Shown in pieces: positions 1 to 8,008 of a stretch of DNA of 64,000 nt. A program made the position numbers and the translations under genes. Position 1 is the first letter of the stretch. Each line of letters begins with the position of its first letter. The DNA lies in NCBI GenBank assembly GCA_031969655.1, contig DALYJX010000004.1, positions 40,436-104,435 on the forward strand, written 5' to 3'. Under the pieces are notes generated by a model, which had not been told where the DNA came from, ran no database searches, and saw only the letters and a list, made by a program, of their open reading frames with translations. The DNA comes from Microseira sp003486305. GTDB taxonomy: Bacteria; Cyanobacteriota; Cyanobacteriia; Cyanobacteriales; Aerosakkonemataceae.

Positions 1-2223
1 TGCCAGTTCCACCATCACCTGATGCCAGTGGGATGTCGGCCAATCCATCATTGTTATTCCCCACTCGCGGCATCGTTGCACAAATCTACTGCCAGACACT
101 AGCATCTCGTCTGTCCGTAGAACCAGTGTTGCACCTGCACTCAGGCAAGGAAAAATTTCTATTGCAGCCCCATCAAAGGCAATGGAAGCAAACTGGAGAA
201 CACGGTCTGACTGTGTAATGTTGTATATCGCTGTGGCTTCCGAGGTAAAATTGACAATAGACCGATGCTCAATCATCACTCCTTTTGGCTTACCTGTAGA
301 CCCAGAAGTATAAATCACATAAGCCAAGTTACTAGCTTTAACTTCAGTGAGGGGATTTTCTTCACTATGAGCGTCGATATTGGGCCAGTCGCTATCCAAG
401 TAGATTACCCGTGCTGCACTCACAGGCAATGAAGACGCCAATTTTTTCTGAGTTAGCAACACCTTAACCTGAGAATCACTCAACATATAAGCCAAGCGAT
501 CGGAAGGATAGTTGGGGTCTAAAGGCAGGTAAGCACCACCCGCTTTGAGAATTCCTAATAATCCTATTACCATTAAGGGCGATCGCTCTACACAAATCCC
601 CACTAAAACTTCTGGCCCGACACCAAGGGTTTGCAAATAGTGAGCTATTTGGTTTGCACGTCTATTCAACTGGTTATAGGTCAGTTGTTGGGAGCCGTCC
701 TCGACTGCTATAGCATCAGGAGTTCGTTGCACCTGCTCTTCAAATAACTGATGGATACATTTGTTGTTGGGATAATCAGTTTGGGTATTGTTCCACTGCC
801 GAGTGAGCTGATGCCGTTCAGCTTCCGTTAGCAGAGGTAATTCAGAAAGAAGCTGTTCTGGATTAGCTACGATTGCCTCTAATAAGGTTTGGAAATGTTG
901 CGTCATCCGCGAGATGCTAGCAGCATCAAACAAATCGGTATTGTATTGCCAGCACACCTGAAGAAGCCCCTGTGCTTCCATAACCATTACATCCAGGTCA
1001 AAAGCTGCTCCCCGTTGGTGTCCGAGTAGGTAGGGTTCCATCTGAAGCCCTTGTTCCTGGAAGTGCGATGAATTTTTAAGAGGCTTGCACCAACGTTGCT
1101 TTTGCCAAGTGAAGCCAACTTGGAACAGAGGTGAACGACTGATATCTCGTTGAAGCTGAAGCCGTTCTACTAAGAGGGGAAAGGGATAATCCTGATGCTC
1201 TTGAGCTTCTTTTACTTTACTGCTTACTCGGGCAAGAAATTCTTTAAATGTGAGGTTTCCCGATACAGACGCTCGCAAGACAACGGGATTGACAAAGTAG
1301 CCGAGAATTTCTTTAAACTCTCCACCCCACCGACCTGCCATTGGGCTTCCTACGAGGATGTCTTCTTGATTAGTGTAGTGGCAAAGTTGCACGTAGAATG
1401 CCGCCAGCAGAATCCTGTAAAGACTTGTTCCAGAGGTGAGAGCTAGCTCCCTAAGTCCTTGAATTAATTGTTCATCTAGCTTTAAAATATGGGTTGCTCC
1501 CCGATAGGTCTGTACGGTCGGGCGCGATCGATCTGTAGGCAGATTCAAAATTGGCAATTCACCAGCTAATTGTTTTTGCCAATATTCCCAAAGTTCCTCT
1601 CCCCTGGAACCCGATAGCATTTCGGACTGCCAACGTACAAACTCTGGATAGACTTTATTCTTAGGAAGAGAATCAGAAGCTACCCCTGTCTGCTCTTGGC
1701 TGGCTTTTTGGGTTTCGCTGGCATACAATACTTGAAGTTCATTGAGCAGCAAATCAAAAGACCACATATCGCCTGCGATGTGGTGCATTGTCAGCAAGAG
1801 AATGTGTTCTTGTGCTGACCGAGTAAACAAATTGACCCGTAAGACTGAATCTCTTTCTAGGTTGAAAGGGCTGTCAGTTTCAGCGAAAATTTGCTCTCTT
1901 AAGTAGTCTTCGCTCCAAGAAGAGGCATCTGTTACCTGGATATCAATTTCCTGTTGTTCGTGAAGAAGTTGAACAGGTTTGCCTTGGTGGGTGGTATAAG
2001 TGGTTCTGAGAATAGGATGGCGATCGAAAATTTTTTCCCATGCACGGCACAAAGTTGGTATATCTAAAGCGGAGCGAATTCGCACCGTAATAAAAATATT
2101 GTAAGCCACGCTTTCTGGAGCCATTTGGTAGAGAAACCATAAGGCTTGTTGACCGTAAGAAAGGGGATAAAAATATTTGGCTTTATGGGCGGCGATTTCT
2201 GGATTCTTAAAAGATGCAGTCAT
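1..2223 (-). CDS. Nonribosomal peptide synthetase, 5' part (condensation + partial adenylation domain)
   Basis: The reading frame is open from an ATG at 2223 to the left edge (741 codons) and has no stop, so the gene continues outside the window. The first ~450 residues form a condensation domain: it starts with the usual LSYGQQALWF-type core and has the catalytic second-histidine motif HHIAGD. An adenylation domain follows, with LTYNQLNRRAN near its start, the nucleotide-binding motif YTSGSTGKPKG (encoded near 285-325) and FDGAAIEIF at the A4 position. The protein would load an amino acid as acyl-adenylate and condense it with an upstream intermediate. Because it begins with a C domain and no loading domain, it is an elongation module or the start of a synthetase acting after another enzyme. 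The carrier domain and most of the substrate code lie outside, so the product cannot be named. Confidence 0.93.
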   Translation of the reverse strand, partial: MTASFKNPEIAAHKAKYFYPLSYGQQALWFLYQMAPESVAYNIFITVRIRSALDIPTLCRAWEKIFDRHPILRTTYTTHQGKPVQLLHEQQEIDIQVTDASSWSEDYLREQIFAETDSPFNLERDSVLRVNLFTRSAQEHILLLTMHHIAGDMWSFDLLLNELQVLYASETQKASQEQTGVASDSLPKNKVYPEFVRWQSEMLSGSRGEELWEYWQKQLAGELPILNLPTDRSRPTVQTYRGATHILKLDEQLIQGLRELALTSGTSLYRILLAAFYVQLCHYTNQEDILVGSPMAGRWGGEFKEILGYFVNPVVLRASVSGNLTFKEFLARVSSKVKEAQEHQDYPFPLLVERLQLQRDISRSPLFQVGFTWQKQRWCKPLKNSSHFQEQGLQMEPYLLGHQRGAAFDLDVMVMEAQGLLQVCWQYNTDLFDAASISRMTQHFQTLLEAIVANPEQLLSELPLLTEAERHQLTRQWNNTQTDYPNNKCIHQLFEEQVQRTPDAIAVEDGSQQLTYNQLNRRANQIAHYLQTLGVGPEVLVGICVERSPLMVIGLLGILKAGGAYLPLDPNYPSDRLAYMLSDSQVKVLLTQKKLASSLPVSAARVIYLDSDWPNIDAHSEENPLTEVKASNLAYVIYTSGSTGKPKGVMIEHRSIVNFTSEATAIYNITQSDRVLQFASIAFDGAAIEIFPCLSAGATLVLRTDEMLVSGSRFVQRCREWGITMMDWPTSHWHQVMVELA

Positions 2224-2424
2224 AATACTCCCTTATTTATATCAAAATCCCTAAAAAGTACAAGACTATATTCGTTGGTTCTTAGTCTTGGTCGCGATCG
2301 AGAATAATTTAGATGCGTTTCCCCTGGAGGAGAATAGGAATGTAATTCTTCTTGCTGCACAGATGAGAATACCATGAACGTTAACTGCATTTGTCGGCTG
2401 TCTCTTGGAAACAGAAATTTTTCT

Positions 2425-2577
2425 TTACATCCAATAGAGAATGCGTAGACACTGCATCGGCTTTTCGTCATCATCATTTCCTCCAGATGAACAGACCTGT
2501 ATTTTGCGATCGACCGCCTTGATTATAACCTGCCGCTCCTCATCTGTTATGTTCATAATAAATAAATCGCCCGCCAT
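2425..2577 (-). CDS. Small ORF upstream of the NRPS, unknown function
   Basis: A 50-residue frame begins at an ATG (2575-2577) preceded by a good ribosome-binding site (GAGGAAAT). It contains an acidic stretch, SSGGNDDDEK, between two cysteines. It lies on the same strand about 200 bp upstream of the synthetase start. It lacks the conserved signature of MbtH-like NRPS helper proteins. I do not recognise the family. It may be a leader-like small protein or simply a chance frame with a good start signal; an overlapping 85-codon frame in another register (2220-2477) competes for part of the same DNA. Confidence 0.35.
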   Translation of the reverse strand: MAGDLFIMNITDEERQVIIKAVDRKIQVCSSGGNDDDEKPMQCLRILYWM

Positions 2578-2669
2578 ATTTCCTCTTCTTTGCTAGGTTC
2601 TATGTTTACCTAAAACCTGATTTTTATCGGTAGTATTTATCTGGGCAAACAATTATCAGTATTTCTAGG

Positions 2670-2792
2670 CTAAGTAAAATTTAAGCCTTTAAATAGATGC
2701 GTGTCAACATCAGTAGCTAAGACGGCTACTTTACCTTCATGGGTAATGCTGTTGAGGTGTTGGAGTTTTTCTTTGCTGAGGATGGTATTCAT
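2670..2792 (-). pseudogene. Short conserved-looking remnant (40 codons)
   Basis: ATG at 2792 to a stop at 2670 gives a 40-residue peptide beginning MNTILSKEKLQHL and continuing with KVAVLATDVDTH. The composition looks protein-like, but the frame is too short for a domain and has no recognisable family. It is most likely the 5' end of a decayed gene. Nothing around it suggests a function. Confidence 0.25.
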
Positions 2793-2828
2793 GGGCGACG
2801 AAATTAGTTGTAATTGAATATTTATATC

Positions 2829-2954
2829 TATTATTCAGTTCTTTAGCTCAACGAGAAATAGATAAAGTTGGTATGTTTGTGTAAAGTTATATTGCTGCAA
2901 TCGCAAAGTTCACAAGTAGTTGATTTTGTCAATATACTAAATTGGTCAATTAAT
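2829..2954 (+). repeat. Dispersed ~126 bp repeat, copy A
   Basis: This stretch closely matches 7734-7860 in the same orientation, from TATTATTCAGTTCTTTAG to TTGGTCAATTAAT, with scattered substitutions and small indels. The two copies bracket the proVWX operon and the HTH gene. Similarity resumes weakly beyond the MITE-like element at 2962-3124 (AGGTTG...AGGCGC in both), which suggests that element inserted into copy A. Confidence 0.7.
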
Positions 2955-2961
2955 GCCCCAC

Positions 2962-3124
2962 CTAGAGCGCCAGTCCAGTAGAATCATTCTCATCGGAAGA
3001 CTCACCATTTCAGCGATCGCTATGGGTTGACATGCACAACTCCTATTGCTGCGAACTAACAGTTTTTCGTCGCATTCATACCGAGCCATTTTTGTCAACC
3101 ACTTTTACTGGACTGGCGCTCTAG
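2962..3124. mobile_element. MITE-like element with perfect 19-bp terminal inverted repeats
   Basis: The ends CTAGAGCGCCAGTCCAGTA (2962-2980) and TACTGGACTGGCGCTCTAG (3106-3124) are perfect inverted repeats around a 125 bp core with no credible gene. The CTAG at both tips is compatible with TA or CTAG target duplication, as in IS630/Tc1-type miniature elements. The related repeat at 7734-7860 and its continuation lack this insert and so act as an empty-site comparison. Confidence 0.6.
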
Positions 3125-3312
3125 AGCTACAGGTTGTTTCCAAGAGGCGCTTCGGACGAATTACAGATACCAAGTCAGCAGCCGTTAGCCGTTTGACCTC
3201 TGTTGGGCGATCGCTCTCAACTGCCCTCTCTCCACAATCTGTTCGACTCGATGCAGCCGCCTATCCACGCTGTTCGAGGCATCCGACCTTCTGTCCATCA
3301 GAGGAGTTAAAA

Positions 3313-4386
3313 TTATTTAGAAGCTTTTCCAGCAGTTTGGGCTTCTTTTAGCCAACCATCAACCAGCGCTTGATGGTTTTTCACCCACACTTCGGCATTA
3401 CGACGGATATCTTTTGAGCTATTTTGACCCTCACGAGCGAGTTTTTCTTGAGTGATAATATCCTCAAAAGGAACCCGAACCAGTTCAAACCAGCGTTTAG
3501 CGGCTGGGTTAGCCTCCAAAAATTGCCGGGAAACCACAAGACGCGCTCTATCCACAGCAAATCCCAGATTCTTACCGCCTACGGTAGTATCTTTTTGTGT
3601 GATTTCTTTTCCCTTTTCTCCTGGCAAAGAGGTGAAGGGGACTTCCAACCAGGTTACATTTTTATCTGGTTGTAACACTGAAGTCAACCAATCAAGATTA
3701 AAATAGTTATAGAGTATGGGTTTTCCTTGCCGATAGCGAGCAATAATATCTGCCTTGAGAACTTCAAATTCTCCTTTATCCTGTTTAACGGTATTTTCTA
3801 ATCCGTAAACTTTCAAGTGATGATCGATAACTAGCTCACAGGTTGAACCCAGAGGGCAACCCGTTAAATTTGCCTTACCATCTCCGTCTGAGTCAAACAG
3901 TTTGGCAAGTTTTGGATCTTTAAGTTGGACAAGATTCGTAAGCTTATATTGCTCGGCAGTCTTCTTATCAATCACATAACCTTGAATAATATCATCGTCA
4001 GCAAACAACCCAACACGCTCCAGTTTCTTCTCACCACCAGCCTTTTCAAAGAAGTTAGCGTCCAACTTTTCTAAAGTGGTAGCCACGTCTATTTCGTCGT
4101 TACCGAGAGCAAGAAATATAGTGGTTCTATTAAGTACCTTTAGTTCTTCGACTTCGTAACCAAGCTTTTCTAACCCAATGCGAAGGATTTCTGAAACAAA
4201 TTGTCCCGCTACTGTACTACCAGAACCAGGGCGTACTTTCACCCCCTTACCAGGTAAACCTACTTGTGTCGATCGACTGCTGCCAGGAGAGTTTGTAGCG
4301 CGATCGGGAGTCGATTGGCAGGCAATTAAACCTACAAGCAAGGCTACTACTATAGCAAAGGTCTGTTTTTTTGTGTGTAGTTTCAT
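3313..4386 (-). CDS. proX: Glycine betaine/choline ABC transporter substrate-binding lipoprotein
   Basis: About 357 residues. The N-terminus is a lipoprotein signal (hydrophobic AIVVALLVGL followed by IACQS), so the mature protein should be tethered at the cytoplasmic membrane and capture quaternary amines in the periplasm. The body matches the OpuAC/ProX type II solute-binding fold (LGKLGYEV-type start, PGSGSTVAG, late WELV-type region). I take the ATG at 4386 rather than the upstream TTG at 4404 because it directly precedes the signal peptide. It is the last gene of a three-gene operon (ATPase, permease, binding protein), 56 bp after the permease. It is probably osmotically regulated, as usual in this family; no regulatory site was identified. 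Confidence 0.88.
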   Translation of the reverse strand: MKLHTKKQTFAIVVALLVGLIACQSTPDRATNSPGSSRSTQVGLPGKGVKVRPGSGSTVAGQFVSEILRIGLEKLGYEVEELKVLNRTTIFLALGNDEIDVATTLEKLDANFFEKAGGEKKLERVGLFADDDIIQGYVIDKKTAEQYKLTNLVQLKDPKLAKLFDSDGDGKANLTGCPLGSTCELVIDHHLKVYGLENTVKQDKGEFEVLKADIIARYRQGKPILYNYFNLDWLTSVLQPDKNVTWLEVPFTSLPGEKGKEITQKDTTVGGKNLGFAVDRARLVVSRQFLEANPAAKRWFELVRVPFEDIITQEKLAREGQNSSKDIRRNAEVWVKNHQALVDGWLKEAQTAGKASK

Positions 4387-4459
4387 TATCATTGGGTTAG
4401 TCAATTTGAATGATATCTGTACTGAAAATCGGGTGTGGGGTGTAGGGGAAAAAAGTTTT

Positions 4460-5500
4460 TCATCCTGTTTGTTGAGATCGAGCGCTCTTTGTAACTCTCA
4501 ATCTAGAAAGGAGAAAACCGATCGGCCCTTGTTGAAGCCAATAATCTCTACTGTTGACTTTCCCTACAGCCTGAGTAATCCGATCGAGCATAATCGCCAG
4601 CAAGACGATACCCAATCCTCCAACAGCAGCCAGTCCCACATCCAGACGACCAACCCCCTGCAACACCATCAATCCCAGTCCTGGTACGGCAATCATTGAA
4701 GTAACGACCGACATTCCCAATGCAAACAGGATAGTTTGGTTTAGCCCAGTCATAATGGTCGGCATAGCCAGGGGAATTTGGGCTTCCCACAAAACTTGCC
4801 AAGGAGTTGACCCAAAAGAGATCGCCGCTTCCACCACCTCGAAAGAGACTTGCCGGATACCCAGGTTGGTGAGGCGAATCAGAGGCGGCAGCGCAAAGAC
4901 AATGGTTGCGATCGTCCCAGGAACTTTACCAATGCCAAATAACATGACAACAGGAACCAGATAGACGAAAATGGGGATGGTTTGCATGATATCGAGCAGG
5001 GGTCGGACAAATCCCACTAGGCGATCGCTCCTGGCACAGGCAATACCCAGAGCAATGCCGATCGCAACGCAAAACGCTACCGCAGTCACCACCAGAGAAA
5101 GCGTCACCATTGCCTCCTTCCACGCCCCAACAAAACCAATTAAAGTCAAGGCAGCAATGCTATAAATCGCAATTTTTCCCCCTGCCAGTTGCCATGCTAT
5201 CAACCCGATAATCATCAGAAAAATTAAGGGAGGAATGGATTGGAAGATTGCCTCTATAGAGTCAAGAGCCAATTTAATTGGGATGCGAATCGCTTGGAAG
5301 AGCGGACGAAAGTTGTCAACGATAAAATTTACCGCAGCGTTAATCCAACTATCCAGAGGTATAGTATAAAGCTCAAAAGGGTTTAAGATAACATCCAGCC
5401 CGACTGGACTCTTGGCGATCGGATAAGAGGAATTAGTCAAGGAATTTAACATCGATCGAGTGGCTCCTGATGATTTAAGATTTCTTTTGATGTATGGCAA
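4460..5500 (-). CDS. proW: Glycine betaine/choline ABC transporter permease
   Basis: 346 residues with several hydrophobic helices and the binding-protein-dependent permease signature (EAAISFGSTPWQVLWEAQIP around residue 230), the EAA loop that contacts the ATPase. It is the membrane channel of the ProVWX/OpuA-type importer. The frame opens with TTG at 5500, which has a strong ribosome-binding site (GGGGAGAGG) just upstream; an ATG at 5452 is the alternative but lacks one. It starts 15 bp after the proV stop, so it is co-transcribed and probably translationally linked. Confidence 0.9.
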   Translation of the reverse strand: MPYIKRNLKSSGATRSMLNSLTNSSYPIAKSPVGLDVILNPFELYTIPLDSWINAAVNFIVDNFRPLFQAIRIPIKLALDSIEAIFQSIPPLIFLMIIGLIAWQLAGGKIAIYSIAALTLIGFVGAWKEAMVTLSLVVTAVAFCVAIGIALGIACARSDRLVGFVRPLLDIMQTIPIFVYLVPVVMLFGIGKVPGTIATIVFALPPLIRLTNLGIRQVSFEVVEAAISFGSTPWQVLWEAQIPLAMPTIMTGLNQTILFALGMSVVTSMIAVPGLGLMVLQGVGRLDVGLAAVGGLGIVLLAIMLDRITQAVGKVNSRDYWLQQGPIGFLLSRLRVTKSARSQQTG

Positions 5501-5515
5501 TAAGCCTCTCCCCCC

Positions 5516-6724
5516 TTACTCTAAATACTCTATTCGCTGACGATCGCTAATACTAGCAAAGACATCGCGCGATTCAACAGCTCCTGTGAGTTTTCCACTG
5601 TCATCAACCACAGCAACCGTTCGTCCTTGTTGGTAGAGGGGAAAAATACTTTCTAAACTGCTGAAAGCATTAGCCTTGGGAAAGTCCTGAAGCATCACAG
5701 AGGTAATATCTTCGCTTCCTTGTCGGATTGCTTGTTCGAGCGATTGTTTGTTGACAATGCCAACAGGGTAGCCTTCAATATCTATAACGTACATATATTT
5801 AAGGTTATGGTTTAACATTCGCTCTAGTGCAGCAGTAGCAGAGTCTTGACCTTTAATCAAGGTAGTAGTTTGACGAGCAATTGACCCTACTTTGAGAATT
5901 TGAGCGCGGTTGACATCTTGAATGAAAGCACGGATGTAGTTGTCGGCAGGTTGAGTAAGGAGTTCTTCGGGCGTGCCGACTTGAACAATATAACCATCTT
6001 TCATTACGGCAATGCGATCGCCAATTTTCAGAGCCTCATGAATATCGTGACTGATAAATATAATAGTTTTGTGCAGTTCTTTTTGGAGGCGCAGCAATTC
6101 ATCCTGCATTTCCCGGCGAATCAACGGATCGAGGGCGCTGAATGGCTCATCCATGAGTAAAATCTCCGCATCTGTTGCCAAAGCACGCGCTAAACCCACT
6201 CGTTGCTGCATCCCACCACTCAGCGAGTCAGGCAAATAATCCGCCCATTGCGCTAATCCCACCGCTTCTAAAGTTGAGAGAGCTTTTTGGCGGCGTTGGC
6301 GAGTATCAATCCCCCGTACCTTCAAACCATACTCTACATTCTGGGCAACAGTTTTGTGAGGAAACAACCCAAATCCCTGAAACACCATCGAGACTTTCCT
6401 CAGGCGAATCTCCCGCATCCGTTTCTCGTCCACATGGGCAACATCTTCACCATCAATGTAGATATGTCCGCTGGTGGGATTAATCAGACGGTTGATGCAG
6501 CGAACCAAGGTAGATTTTCCCGAACCGGATAACCCCATCACCACGAACAATTCCCCTTGATTCACCGTGAGAGATACACCGGCAATTCCCAGCACATTAA
6601 GAGTTGCTTGCAAGATATAATCTTTAGACTTGCCTTCTCGAAACAGTTGGAGAGCAGCATGAGGCTTTTCCCCATAAATTTTGATCAGATGCTCGATGCA
6701 AATTTTTGGTTTTGGATTGGTCAT
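5516..6724 (-). CDS. proV: Glycine betaine/choline ABC transporter ATPase with CBS domains
   Basis: 402 residues. It has Walker A GLSGSGKST (~residue 70), the ABC signature LSGGMQQRVG, Walker B ILLMDEP and the H-loop FISHD. After the ATPase domain (~1-280) come two CBS motifs (~290-400), the regulatory part known in ProV/OpuAA to sense ionic strength. It drives uptake of compatible solutes and is the first gene of the operon proV-proW-proX. The start ATG at 6724 gives a normal family length. Confidence 0.93.
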   Translation of the reverse strand: MTNPKPKICIEHLIKIYGEKPHAALQLFREGKSKDYILQATLNVLGIAGVSLTVNQGELFVVMGLSGSGKSTLVRCINRLINPTSGHIYIDGEDVAHVDEKRMREIRLRKVSMVFQGFGLFPHKTVAQNVEYGLKVRGIDTRQRRQKALSTLEAVGLAQWADYLPDSLSGGMQQRVGLARALATDAEILLMDEPFSALDPLIRREMQDELLRLQKELHKTIIFISHDIHEALKIGDRIAVMKDGYIVQVGTPEELLTQPADNYIRAFIQDVNRAQILKVGSIARQTTTLIKGQDSATAALERMLNHNLKYMYVIDIEGYPVGIVNKQSLEQAIRQGSEDITSVMLQDFPKANAFSSLESIFPLYQQGRTVAVVDDSGKLTGAVESRDVFASISDRQRIEYLE

Positions 6725-6778
6725 TGCCTGACTGGGGTCATAAGTAAAGAACCTGTTATGAAACCTTAAATATATAGT

Positions 6779-6880
6779 ATGTCAGACATTAAAGACGTGA
6801 AAAACCCAAATGTTACTGCCAACCAAGTCTCCCTACCTAAAGGCGGCGGTGCTATTGAGGGCAGAGGCGAAACTTGTTAG
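6779..6880 (+). pseudogene. N-terminal fragment of an SpvB/TcaC-type insecticidal toxin gene
   Basis: A 33-residue frame starting MSDIKDVKNPN contains QVSLPKGGGAIEGRGE, which strongly resembles the conserved first motif (LPKGGGAIxGIGE) of the SpvB / Tc-toxin B-component family. It stops right after this motif. Family members are hundreds to thousands of residues long, so this is only the relic 5' end of a lost gene. Its stop region overlaps the end of the convergent HTH gene at 6877. Confidence 0.6.
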
Positions 6881-7578
6881 GCAGATGAATTTACCGGCAC
6901 AGCCTTGCTATCTATACTCATACCTGTTTCTTCCGATCGCAGTTTGGAATTGACGGTAAACCTAGAGTACAATTCGGGAGCGAGAATTAGTGAAATGTAG
7001 AGAGGAGAGTCTAGCGGCAAACGAGCGCGAGAAATTGTTGGTTTGCTCTGTGTGACTGGGGCTTTTAAATTATTTTCTGCCTCTGGATTATCTGTATCAA
7101 TTTGGCACTTCTGCTGCACTCTCTCTAGCTGCGAACTTTCTTCAGTTACCAGATAGGGGCGATCGCACACCAGTGGTAATCGATTGCTATCCTCTGAATA
7201 TGAATCCTCCATTAATTCAGTAGCAACTGATAACTCATTAGTGGTAGGCGTTAGTGGTGGGTCTATTACTTCTACCAAGGAAAAGGTAACAGGTAACTCG
7301 TCACTATTGACTGTTTCACCTGTCCGGGAGAGCAGATATTGCTTCAGCACTAAAAACAGATTTTTTTTCGTCACTCTCTCCCCTAATGCTTTTGAAAAAG
7401 CCTGCCACAACTGCGAGCCAATATCCTTGATGTGAGCGATACTATAGGCACAATCGGGTGCCATCTCGCTATAACCGCGTCCGAGCCATGACTGACACAG
7501 GATGAAGCGCTCCAGGGAACTTAGTTGCCTCAAGAGCAGACCCTGTTCTATAGTGCCGATAACTTCGCCAACATTCAT
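6877..7578 (-). CDS. Orphan protein with N-terminal HTH domain of the cyanobacterial NTPase/WD40 (vWA-MoxR-associated) type
   Basis: 233 residues. Residues ~5-90 (LSSLERFILCQSWLGRGYSEMA..., SIAHIKDIGSQLWQAFSKALGE, VTKKNLFLVL) match the helical, HTH-like N-terminal module found in many cyanobacterial NB-ARC/AAA proteins with WD40 repeats and in vWA-MoxR-associated proteins. Here it is not followed by an NTPase. The rest is low-complexity and ends at residue 233. It is either a stand-alone adaptor or a truncated gene; the neighbouring debris favours truncation. Confidence 0.55.
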   Translation of the reverse strand: MNVGEVIGTIEQGLLLRQLSSLERFILCQSWLGRGYSEMAPDCAYSIAHIKDIGSQLWQAFSKALGERVTKKNLFLVLKQYLLSRTGETVNSDELPVTFSLVEVIDPPLTPTTNELSVATELMEDSYSEDSNRLPLVCDRPYLVTEESSQLERVQQKCQIDTDNPEAENNLKAPVTQSKPTISRARLPLDSPLYISLILAPELYSRFTVNSKLRSEETGMSIDSKAVPVNSSA

Positions 7579-7733
7579 GTAGTGACTCCATTTGAGTAGT
7601 ATGCACGCAGCAAGTGAGCTGCTTGATTCTTATGCGCCCATACACAGGCAGTAAAAATAAGAAGACTTTGATGCAGATAGCGGAAGGACAAAGGCCCAAT
7701 TAGTGTCAGCGTGAACCAAAAAACTTAACTATG

Positions 7734-7860
7734 TATTATTCAGTTCTTTAGTCCAACGAGAAATAGATAAAGTTGGTATGTTTGTGTGTAGTTATATTGC
7801 AGCGAAGCCCAAAATGCACAATCAGTTGCTTTTGTCAATATCCTAAATTGGTCAATTAAT
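7734..7860 (+). repeat. Dispersed ~126 bp repeat, copy B
   Basis: Same-orientation counterpart of 2829-2954. It sits just outside the 3' end of the truncated group II intron. The sequence right after it (GAAGCTCAGGTTGG... AGGCGC) resembles the sequence found after the MITE-like element at copy A, so this copy appears to represent the uninterrupted form. Confidence 0.7.
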
Positions 7861-8008
7861 TCTCCGATTTGAAGCTCAGGTTGGTTACAACAGGCGCGAT
7901 GCTCTCAATCAATATTGACTGTGAGGCGATCGAGAATTTAGCTCTTTTGAGGTTGGGTCGAGGGGGGATATTATTCCCCGCCCCTCCCGTTTAGATCTGG
8001 GCGTGCGG

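Noticed and set aside
2220..2477. 85-codon minus-strand frame overlapping the NRPS start by 4 bp
   Set aside because: Sequence composition is not protein-like and a better-supported small frame (2425-2577) overlaps it. The ATGA overlap and GGAGG site keep it as a weak possibility only.
3046..3351. 101-codon plus-strand frame
   Set aside because: It overlaps the MITE-like element and the 3' end of proX, and is S/R-rich with no family pattern.
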